A DNA stretch of 5,439 nucleotides, taken from the NCBI GenBank assembly GCA_021798095.1, contig JAJZYL010000082.1, positions 1-5,439 of the forward strand, written 5' to 3'. Shown piece after piece: positions 1-5,163 of the stretch. The DNA comes from an archaeon. GTDB lineage: Archaea > Thermoproteota > Nitrososphaeria > Conexivisphaerales > UBA164. Under the pieces are notes generated by a model. The model made no database searches. It saw nothing but the letters and a program-made list of their open reading frames with translations, and was not told the origin of the DNA. The translations under genes and the position numbers were made by a program. The number at the start of each line of letters is the position of its first letter. Positions within the stretch are counted from its first letter, which is position 1.

Positions 1-118
1 AAGGGCTTATAGGGGACCTGCTTTCAAAGGGTATAAGGATAAGGGAAATAAGGGAGATGCAGAACCCGCTTGAGGAGATCTTTCAGTAAAAGCCATATCG
101 ATATAATCGCTAAGGCAC

Positions 119-343
119 TTTATGGCCGGAAGGTGAACGGCCCAGACCTCTGAAGGGCGCCCTCGTAAACCATATGTAAAAACCTGTGAAGCGCTGGTAG
201 GAAGGAGGGCGTCAAACGCTGCCGGAGAAGCCATGGGCCTCCATGGCCGTTACCCCGAAGGGCTAACCGCGCCCTGACGAGCAATATTCGGCCGCAACAT
301 AAAAGGGCTCCTTTGGCTCCCGGGGCATGCCTGAATAGTGCCC
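119..343 (+). ncRNA. Candidate structured RNA, class unknown
   Basis: Complementary segments found by eye nest into one architecture on the + strand. The outer helices are 119-123 with 299-303 and 124-130 with 287-293 (one G-U pair). Inside them, 148-150 pairs with 279-281. Next comes a symmetric UGA/GAC internal loop that could form tandem sheared G-A pairs, then the perfect 7-bp helix 154-160 with 269-275. This encloses three hairpins: 208-220 (loop CAA), 230-247 (7 bp, loop GCCT) and 249-267 (loop GAA, one C-C mismatch). Two further hairpins, 305-321 and 323-343, lie just before a T-rich run. The G-U and G-A features favour the + strand. I found neither the RNase P GAGGAAAGUC core nor the SRP helix 8 GGAA/AGCA motif, so it is not a standard example of either. 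Any GC-rich 200 nt can fold to some extent, so this remains an inference. Confidence 0.35.
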
Positions 344-353
344 ATTTTATTTA
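323..353 (+). terminator. Possible + strand hairpin and T-rich terminator
   Basis: GGGCA at 323-327 is complementary to TGCCC at 339-343 (11-nt loop), and ATTTTATTTA follows at once. This could end a + strand transcript of the GC-rich island. The same AT-rich stretch could instead be read as a minus-strand TATA box, so orientation is uncertain. Confidence 0.3.
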
Positions 354-421
354 TTATACTAGACAGCGGGATATATATTATAGATAATGATTGGACTTTA
401 CACCGCTATCAGGAAATGTTC

Positions 422-429
422 AAAAAAAA
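422..429 (-). terminator. Oligo-T terminator after the surface-protein gene
   Basis: Eight consecutive A on the + strand give a T8 tract on the minus strand, starting 14 nt after the stop codon at 443-445. Archaeal RNA polymerase commonly terminates at T-runs without needing a hairpin, and no strong hairpin precedes this one. It probably ends the transcript of the 443-1714 gene. Confidence 0.6.
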
Positions 430-442
430 GGGAAGGAATTGA

Positions 443-1714
443 TTATGGAGCCACTGTAGGATATGTATATTCGTTATTCATTGCTCCCATATTTGTAACA
501 GTTATTGTAGAACCGTTTTGCGCTGTGTAGACTATCTCTGTGACGTTTATTGAGCTGCTGGGGTTTGACGTAAATATTTTGTTGGCTACTATATAGCCAT
601 ATGTATAGGCGTTGGAGATGGCGGACAACTGGCTGAAGGCAGCAGGGCTGTTTAATTGTGCCATGTTTATCTGGTTGAAATTGTCTATGACGTAGACTGC
701 AACTTCAGCAACCCTCTGTTCTGCAATCCCTCCGTTGTAAGGTGATGGATAGAACTTGGAGTTGGATATCCCCTGCAGTACCAGACACGGAACACCATAT
801 GCTAAGTTGACGCTGGAAAATCCATAAGCGTTATCTTCGCCCGCATCGGTTTGATATAGCGCATTTTCAAACTTCAGCCATCCCAGATTGTTTGTCCAGA
901 GGTTGGCTGACCCATCTACGCCGACAACCATCTTTGCCTGGATGGCGCCCGTCAGTGTGGAATTCCCGGTTATCATGCTGATGTTGGTCGTACCAAGGCC
1001 ATTATAGGTCGCAGCAAGCTGAACAAGCCCATATGAAGAAGGAAATGTGTAGGTGCTGATGAAGCTCCCATTTGATGCAAATTCTATCGGTATATCATAT
1101 GGAGAAATGTAATCTCTGTGGTAGTGGAAGGCTGACTTGTCGACCGTGAATGCGGCTACAAATACATCTCCCATGTAAATGTTTGGGTTCCTGGATCCCG
1201 CGATTCCAGTGAATATGTTAGCTATGATGTTGAACCTGGTATCCATGATGGTGGTGGTTTGGGCCGTGCCGGCTTGCCTTGGAAGCGACTCTGTTACTAC
1301 CACTGGCGTCCCGTTCATGGTACCAAGGTAGAATATATAGCCGCTCATGTTGATGCTGGTCACTTCATTCATAAGGGGTACATAATATTTGGTGACCGTT
1401 GCCTCAGACGAAATTAAGCCTACTCGTGGGGCGCTTATCAGCTGATTCGCCAGGGACTGCAATTGGGAATTTTCAGTGATGATGCTGGAATTGAGGGAAG
1501 TTATGCCAGACTGAGAAGACATGAGTGAAGAATTTATCTGCGCAAGTTCAGCAGTTATGCTATCCAGCTTCTGCGCTACCGCCGCCAGGTCCTGATTGGC
1601 CGTTGCTAACTGTGATTGCTGTGAAGGTATTACATAATACTGGTCATATGCGAATGTCGAAAATCCAATTATTGTAAGAATTATGAAGACTATGGCTACA
1701 ATCTTGTAATTCAT
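443..1714 (-). CDS. Membrane-anchored extracytoplasmic protein with nucleosidase/phosphorylase-like domain
   Basis: A 423-residue protein. Residues 5-22 form one hydrophobic segment after a Lys, a signal anchor or possibly a signal peptide cleaved after TFA (20-22). Residues 31-95 are rich in Gln, Ser, Leu and Ala in a coiled-coil-like pattern. Residues 96-345 resemble the PNP_UDP_1 fold (purine/uridine phosphorylases, MTA/SAH nucleosidases, plant bark storage proteins). They show RVGLIS (97-102), FYLGTMNGTPVVV (128-140), FTGIAG then GDVFVA (168-187), and a late GVPCLVLQGIS strand (307-317). By my alignment the E. coli MTAN catalytic residues are changed: Glu12 to Val106, Glu174 to Asn295, Asp197 to Asn318. 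This suggests binding without hydrolysis, or chemistry closer to the NUP nucleoside permease family, where I recall E-D and S-N at these places. Nine N-glycosylation sequons (Asn 61, 75, 122, 134, 215, 244, 251, 390, 400) agree with an outside location. The start is set by a TATA box 27 nt upstream. The gene itself is sure; the fold is moderately sure; function is unknown. Confidence 0.85.
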   Translation of the reverse strand: MNYKIVAIVFIILTIIGFSTFAYDQYYVIPSQQSQLATANQDLAAVAQKLDSITAELAQINSSLMSSQSGITSLNSSIITENSQLQSLANQLISAPRVGLISSEATVTKYYVPLMNEVTSINMSGYIFYLGTMNGTPVVVTESLPRQAGTAQTTTIMDTRFNIIANIFTGIAGSRNPNIYMGDVFVAAFTVDKSAFHYHRDYISPYDIPIEFASNGSFISTYTFPSSYGLVQLAATYNGLGTTNISMITGNSTLTGAIQAKMVVGVDGSANLWTNNLGWLKFENALYQTDAGEDNAYGFSSVNLAYGVPCLVLQGISNSKFYPSPYNGGIAEQRVAEVAVYVIDNFNQINMAQLNSPAAFSQLSAISNAYTYGYIVANKIFTSNPSSSINVTEIVYTAQNGSTITVTNMGAMNNEYTYPTVAP

Positions 1715-1725
1715 TAAAACTAGGT

Positions 1726-1798
1726 GCGCTTAATTCATATATATAGTTTCCGGCGGCGTTCCTTTGTTGCATAGCTTCCTGACCACACGCGCTTAATT
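1726..1798. repeat. Two direct copies of GCGCTTAATT near the divergent promoter
   Basis: The 10-mer GCGCTTAATT occurs at 1726-1735, between the minus-strand TATA box and its start codon, and again at 1789-1798. The copies start 63 nt apart. One copy overlaps the position where a regulator could block transcription, but the repeat is short and may be chance. Confidence 0.25.
1737..1752 (-). promoter_or_regulatory. TATA box and BRE of the surface-protein gene
   Basis: Read on the minus strand, an alternating TATATATAT core (1745-1737) is preceded by GGAAAC (1752-1747), which resembles an archaeal BRE. The core is centred about 27 nt before the ATG at 1714. Transcription starting at the usual distance would begin at or next to the start codon, giving a leaderless mRNA. 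No Shine-Dalgarno sequence lies in the gap. Confidence 0.6.
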
Positions 1799-2125
1799 TA
1801 GCTATTTATCCCCGTGCTAGGCATCCACATAGCCTCCTCCTGACATCATTACAAATTACTTCGTCTGCATAGGCTTGCAAGAATGTTCCCTGTCAGCAAG
1901 AATTATGAACATCAACGCGTTGAAGTGATTATAGAGCCTGCCGTTCTTGCCGTCGTTCATGAGTTTCAGCTGCTCACCCCGGTAAACCAGGACGCCGGTG
2001 CTGGCAAATTATTCGTTCAAATCCTTATCCGCAAAGGCAGATCAGCATATCTACCGCTTGTAGGCGATTGAATCATGAAATTAAATATATCGAACAAACT
2101 GGCAAACTCGGGGCGACAACTATAG
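1753..2125. other. Divergent intergenic region with a short unexplained open fragment
   Basis: This stretch separates two divergently transcribed genes and has no gene I can support. On the minus strand, 2008-1856 is open for 50 codons to a TAA stop, with well-used codons and a balanced composition. It has charged, aromatic and hydrophobic residues (for example LVYRGEQLKLMNDGK) but no start codon at its beginning; the first ATG is at 1960. A TAA lies just before it (2011-2009) and further stops upstream, as in the 3' end of a decayed gene. On the + strand a 62-codon frame (1883-2071) overlaps it and looks like its shadow. I recognise neither. An AT-rich TATA-like run occurs near 2080-2090. 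Confidence 0.35.
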
Positions 2126-2130
2126 GAATG

Positions 2131-2139
2131 CATAAATAC
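2131..2139 (+). promoter_or_regulatory. TATA box deciding the start of the 2162-2686 gene
   Basis: CATAAATAC is centred at about 2135, roughly 27 nt before the ATG at 2162 but only 15 nt before the ATG at 2150. By the usual archaeal TATA-to-start distance the transcript would begin at 2160-2162, making the second ATG the leaderless start. The same geometry is seen at the divergent neighbour. Confidence 0.5.
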
Positions 2140-2161
2140 GCTAATTCGAATGGCCTTTATT

Positions 2162-2686
2162 ATGAGGAAGGGGACCGTAATCATAGGAATGATATTGCTG
2201 GCGGTGGGTGCAGGCATGTTCTTCATAGGCCCCGTAGTGGTTAATTCGAGCCTTAGTCCCGCTGCCCTGTCCTCACTGGCGGATTTGACGAATGCGGCTA
2301 GCCTGGCGCAGGGACAGAACATAACCATAGCTTCGGTGCCCGTGGGCAGCACCATGGCAATCGTATACAATGATTCGATATCGGCTCCATTGGCCTTTAC
2401 GGTGAGCAATATAACGACCGAGCAGGCAAATCAGACGTACATCGGTATATACGTTAACTCTGGCACTTCACCTCAGGTAATAGGGCTGGTAAATAACTCC
2501 ACCCAAACGGTCCTGGTTAATTACGGGAGCGCACCGTTCAGCATAGGCGGAATACTTGAAGAACTAGTATTTCTGGGAGTTGGGGCAATCCTGATGATAG
2601 CAGGGGTCATTATTGCCATAGTGGGGCTGCTTAGGAAACGGAAGGCCGCGCCAGCCGGTGGGATGGGTTCAACGCTTTCGCCGTAA
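2162..2686 (+). CDS. Small surface protein with two membrane segments and a glycosylatable ectodomain
   Basis: 174 residues from the preferred start (178 if the ATG at 2150 is used). I recognise no family. After Met-Arg-Lys, a hydrophobic segment spans about residues 4-27. An ectodomain of about 105 residues, rich in Ser, Thr, Asn and Val, follows; its short alternating strands suggest a beta-sandwich. A second long hydrophobic segment (about 132-157) ends in LRKRK and a Pro/Gly/Ala-rich tail. Positive charges at both ends place both termini in the cytoplasm and the middle outside. The ectodomain carries several sequons (NSS, NIT, NDS, NIT, NQT, NNST), matching an outside position, and has no cysteine. 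The later ATG is preferred because of the TATA spacing and because Met-Arg-Lys directly before the hydrophobic stretch is a natural membrane-protein start. Small two-pass proteins of this layout are common in Thermoplasmata. No operon partner is seen. Confidence 0.8.
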   Translation: MRKGTVIIGMILLAVGAGMFFIGPVVVNSSLSPAALSSLADLTNAASLAQGQNITIASVPVGSTMAIVYNDSISAPLAFTVSNITTEQANQTYIGIYVNSGTSPQVIGLVNNSTQTVLVNYGSAPFSIGGILEELVFLGVGAILMIAGVIIAIVGLLRKRKAAPAGGMGSTLSP

Positions 2687-2724
2687 GGTACGGCGTCCGG
2701 TTAACGTTTCATGTAACCCATTTT
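2679..2724 (+). terminator. Hairpin over the stop codon, then a short T-run
   Basis: CGCCGTA (2679-2685) and TACGGCG (2689-2695) are a perfect 7-bp inverted repeat with a 3-nt loop, overlapping the TAA stop of the preceding gene. TTTT follows at 2721-2724. The 25-nt gap between hairpin and T-run makes an intrinsic terminator doubtful, but this is the only candidate for ending that transcript. Confidence 0.3.
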
Positions 2725-2989
2725 AAAAAAATCAACAACACCAGGCTAACCATTGTGGGCCCAGAAGAGCGGTGGATATCGCTTCTGCATGCTTATCTGC
2801 TACCCTTTCAGCTTCAATAGGTCGGGTTGGCATCCGAACTCGATAATCATTATGGCCGATTGAAACCTCCGCCCTTCAGGAATTGCCCATGCCGCTGTTC
2901 CCGAGGGCATTCATCGGGGAACCGTAGGGAGAGCTGGCATGCAATAAGGCAGAAGGTGAAGTGAACTAGGCGGATTATGTTTCCTCCAC
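2687..2989. other. Convergent intergenic region without a gene
   Basis: About 300 nt lie between the stop of the two-pass membrane protein and the stop of katG. No open frame here looks real: those present are under 50 codons, without promoter or recognisable motif. An imperfect inverted repeat (CAGAAG 2762-2767 with CTTCTG 2782-2787) and an A7 run (2725-2731) are the only structures noted. Confidence 0.5.
2725..2731 (-). terminator. Possible T7 terminator of the peroxiredoxin-katG operon
   Basis: Seven A on the + strand give T7 on the minus strand. It is the first clear oligo-T tract downstream of katG, about 260 nt past its stop, so the operon would have a long 3' tail if this is its terminator. 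The nearby TTTT on the opposite strand would make the site bidirectional. Confidence 0.25.
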
Positions 2990-4819
2990 CTAATGAAGCT
3001 CGAACCTGTCAATGTTCATAACCTTGGACCAGGCAGCAACAAAGTCCTGGACAAATTTTTCCCTTCCATCTTCACTGGTATAAACCTCAGCAACCGCACG
3101 AAGCTCGGAATGGTGCCCGAATATCAGGTCCACCCTGCTCGCCGTCCAAAGGAGGGCGCCGGTCTTACGATCCCGTCCTTCAAATAGGCTGCCCCATTTG
3201 CCGATTCCCCTCCAGACGGTACTCATATCAAGGAGGTTAACGAAGAAATCGTTTGATAAGGTGCCGGGCCGCCTGGTGAACACCCCCAGTGGGGACCGCC
3301 TGAAATTTGCGTTAAGGACCCTCATGCCTCCGACCAGGACGGTCATTTCAGGGACCGTCAGGGTCAGGAGCTGTGCCCTATCTATGAGCAATTCCTCTGG
3401 ACGTAGGTTGCCCGCATCCCGAATATAATTGCGGAATCCATCGGCAGCCGGCTCAAGCCAGGCAAACGCGGCGACATCGGTTTGTTCCGCTGAGGCGTCC
3501 ATCCGCCCCGGAGCAAATGGCACCTTAACGCTAAAACCAGCGTCCTTAGCGGCCTTTTCTATGCCGGCGCAGCCTGCAAGGACTATTAGGTCTGCAAGGG
3601 AAACTTTCCTGCCGCCTTTCCCCTTGGCATTGAAATGATCCCTGATATTTTCAAGGATGCGAAGTACCTTTGCCAGATTGTCAGGCTCATTGACCTCCCA
3701 GTCCTTCTGTGGCGCGAGGCGTATGCGTGCCCCATTGGCACCTCCTCTTTTGTCGCTTCCCCTGAAGGTGGAGGCGGAGGACCAGGCGGTGCATACCAGC
3801 TCTGGGACCGAGAGGCCGGAGGAGAGCACGCTCGATTTGAGGCCTTCAACATCACTATCGTCGATCAGTTCATGATCAGCCGGCGGGATGGGGTCCTGCC
3901 ATATGAATTCCGCTGAAGGCACTTCCGGGCCGAGATAACGGGAACGAGGGCCCATATCCCTGTGAGTTAACTTGAACCAGGCGCGGGCAAAGGCGCTCTC
4001 CAGTTCCTCCGGGTGCTCATAAAAGCGTCTGGCTATCTTTTCATATACAGGGTCAAAGCGTAAGGCCAGGTCCGTAGTCAGCATTGTCGGCGCATGGCTG
4101 ACCCCCGGCCTATGCGCATCAGGCACCATGTCCTCTTCAGCCGGGTCCTTGGCGACCCACTGATAGGCGCCGGCGGGGCTTTTGGTCAACTCCCATTCGT
4201 ATTTGAACAGGTTGTGAAGGAAGCTGTTGCTCCATTTGGTTGGGGTTTTAGTCCAGGTTACCTCAGGCCCCCCACCTATCGTATCCGGTCCCTTTCCTGA
4301 TTTGTATGTGCTGATCCATCCGAGACCCTGTGTATCAATGGGCGCCGCTTCGGGCTCCGGCCCTACGTGGGATACTGGGCCCGCTCCATGCGTCTTTCCA
4401 AAACTGTGCCCGCCGGCTATTAGCGCAACGGTCTCCCCGTCGTTCATGGACATCCTGGCAAATGACACGCGTATGTCTCTGGCAGCGGCTACCGGTTCCG
4501 GAACGCCACCTGGGCCTTCCGGATTCACGTAAATAAGGCCCATATGCATGGCAGCAAGGGGCTCCATAAGCTTGCCCGATTTGTCTGCCCTCTCGGCTCC
4601 CATCCACTTCCTCTCAGGCCCCCAGAAGGTCGATTCATCGGGCTCGTAAACATCGGCCCTTCCGCCACCGAAGCCAATGGTCTTTACGCCCATTTCCTCA
4701 AACGCGACGGTCCCGGCAAGGATGATCAGGTCACCCCGGGCTATCCTCTGACCGTATTTCTGTTTGATGGGCCAGAGGAGCCTGCGTGCCTTATCGAGGT
4801 TTATGTTATCAGGCCAGCT
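2990..4819 (-). CDS. katG: Catalase-peroxidase KatG, C-terminal part (after frameshift)
   Basis: This part codes for residues 116-724 of a restored KatG, the bifunctional haem enzyme that dismutates H2O2 and oxidises donors with it. By homology it begins at SWPDN, whose last residue matches Asn138 of the M. tuberculosis enzyme. The first ATG in frame is only at 4693, so a protein made from it alone would lack the distal haem pocket. Visible residues (restored numbering, M. tuberculosis equivalent in brackets): Tyr212 (229) and Met238 (255) of the Met-Tyr-Trp crosslink; proximal His253 (270) in GGHSFGKTHG; Trp304 (321) in PEVTW; Asp365 (381) in TTDLALR; mobile Arg402 (418) in HRDMGP. The haem-free C-terminal domain is complete, with SSASTFRGSDKRGGANG, DFFVNLLDM, SRVDLIFG and the ending KVMNIDRFELH. 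Composition is visibly more GC-rich than the surface-protein gene, which may reflect transfer; KatG is patchy in archaea and thought to be often acquired. No haem-pocket residue is missing. Confidence 0.93.
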   Translation of the reverse strand, partial: SWPDNINLDKARRLLWPIKQKYGQRIARGDLIILAGTVAFEEMGVKTIGFGGGRADVYEPDESTFWGPERKWMGAERADKSGKLMEPLAAMHMGLIYVNPEGPGGVPEPVAAARDIRVSFARMSMNDGETVALIAGGHSFGKTHGAGPVSHVGPEPEAAPIDTQGLGWISTYKSGKGPDTIGGGPEVTWTKTPTKWSNSFLHNLFKYEWELTKSPAGAYQWVAKDPAEEDMVPDAHRPGVSHAPTMLTTDLALRFDPVYEKIARRFYEHPEELESAFARAWFKLTHRDMGPRSRYLGPEVPSAEFIWQDPIPPADHELIDDSDVEGLKSSVLSSGLSVPELVCTAWSSASTFRGSDKRGGANGARIRLAPQKDWEVNEPDNLAKVLRILENIRDHFNAKGKGGRKVSLADLIVLAGCAGIEKAAKDAGFSVKVPFAPGRMDASAEQTDVAAFAWLEPAADGFRNYIRDAGNLRPEELLIDRAQLLTLTVPEMTVLVGGMRVLNANFRRSPLGVFTRRPGTLSNDFFVNLLDMSTVWRGIGKWGSLFEGRDRKTGALLWTASRVDLIFGHHSELRAVAEVYTSEDGREKFVQDFVAAWSKVMNIDRFELH

Positions 4820-5163
4820 GTTATGGGTGGAAAGCGCTGCTGCGCCGACCCTGCATCCCCCCTGCCGTCCGATACCCTGTAAGTGCCAGCTGAATGCCAG
4901 GCCATCCTGATGAACAGCGGATCGTAATTGCCGAAGTCAGCCGGCCACCATTCCTGGGATGTTTTCATAAGCGCTGCAAGGTCCTTCTCAAGCCCCTGGT
5001 AATCCAGTTTGCTGAACTCCTTCCTGTAATTGAACTCCCTTCCCATGGGGTTCGAATCTGGCGAATTCTGCCTGAGCACCAGCAGGCTCAGGCGCTCGGG
5101 CCACCATCCCTCTAGGGTGTTTCCCTTCGAGGTTTTGGTAAATTTGCTGTCGTCGTCGCTCAT
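4801..5163 (-). CDS. katG: Catalase-peroxidase KatG, N-terminal part (before frameshift)
   Basis: The first 114 residues are the normal KatG N-terminus; the last six before the stop are out-of-frame sequence. WWP (20-22), SPDSNPMG (34-41), SQEWWPADFG (69-78) and PLFIRMAWHSAGTYR (82-96) are in the expected order. The distal haem triad Arg86, Trp89 and His90 (M. tuberculosis Arg104, Trp107, His108) is present, and Trp89 would join the Met-Tyr-Trp crosslink. The frame is correct through QQRFPPI (108-114), then reads TAGLIT and stops, while the neighbouring frame continues with SWPDN. There is no secretion signal, so the enzyme would be cytoplasmic. The start ATG overlaps the peroxiredoxin stop as ATGA, which fixes the start and implies translational coupling. 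Both halves would give about 724 residues, a normal KatG length. Confidence 0.93.
   Translation of the reverse strand: MSDDDSKFTKTSKGNTLEGWWPERLSLLVLRQNSPDSNPMGREFNYRKEFSKLDYQGLEKDLAALMKTSQEWWPADFGNYDPLFIRMAWHSAGTYRVSDGRGDAGSAQQRFPPITAGLIT
4820..4822 (-). other. katG: Single-base deletion splitting katG
   Basis: On the minus strand the sequence reads CCC ATA AC AGC TGG where the family pattern (Pro-Ile/Leu-Asn-Ser-Trp-Pro-Asp-Asn) expects an Asn codon, so one base is missing from it, most simply ATAAAC reduced to ATAAC. Homology is unbroken on both sides with no lost residue. No slippery heptamer is seen, so programmed frameshifting is unlikely. A short A-run is a common place for both real indels and sequencing errors. 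Confidence 0.88.

Larger units (their letters stand above)
1..421. other. Gene-free left region: GC-rich island plus AT-rich flank
   Basis: No protein gene can be supported here. The longest open frame (minus strand, 7-234, 75 codons) is rich in Ser, Pro, Ala and Leu, poor in charged residues, matches no family I know, and has no promoter or ribosome site in front of it. Positions 1-60 are purine-rich, with three ATAAGG copies at 33-38, 39-44 and 48-53. Positions 120-345 form a GC-rich island full of complementary segments (separate ncRNA entry). Positions 345-420 are strongly AT-rich and could serve as a terminator for a + strand transcript or as a TATA region for a minus-strand one. The left edge is cut, so a gene or RNA entering from the left cannot be excluded. 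Confidence 0.6.

Noticed and set aside
33..53. Three ATAAGG copies as a tandem repeat or CRISPR-like element
   Set aside because: Units are only 6 nt, unevenly spaced and in a purine-rich tract; there are no spacers and no palindromic repeats.
131..160. GGTGAAC...CCCAG...GAAGGG resembling the SRP RNA helix 8 region
   Set aside because: The near-invariant GGAA loop followed by AGCA on the 3' side is absent, and no Alu-domain motif is found upstream, so I do not call it SRP RNA.
7..234. 75-codon open frame on the minus strand
   Set aside because: Low-charge, Ser/Pro/Ala/Leu-biased translation with no family match, promoter or ribosome site; it lies over the structured GC-rich island.
1883..2071. 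62-codon open frame on the plus strand
   Set aside because: No promoter at the right distance and no recognisable motif; it overlaps a better-looking minus-strand fragment and is probably its shadow.
2017..2409. 130-codon open frame on the minus strand
   Set aside because: Mostly antisense to the 2162-2686 membrane-protein gene; its composition is that of a shadow frame.
3586..3855. Open frames antisense to or offset within katG, including the longest here
   Set aside because: The katG frame is unambiguous across this region, and the alternatives show no family similarity.
4801..4830. Programmed ribosomal frameshift in katG
   Set aside because: No slippery heptamer, and katG is not known to use recoding; a missing base explains the break more simply.
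5049..5058. GGTTCGAATC, like a tRNA T-arm
   Set aside because: It falls inside the katG Ser-Asn-Pro-Met-Gly coding region on the opposite strand, and no acceptor, D or anticodon arm surrounds it.
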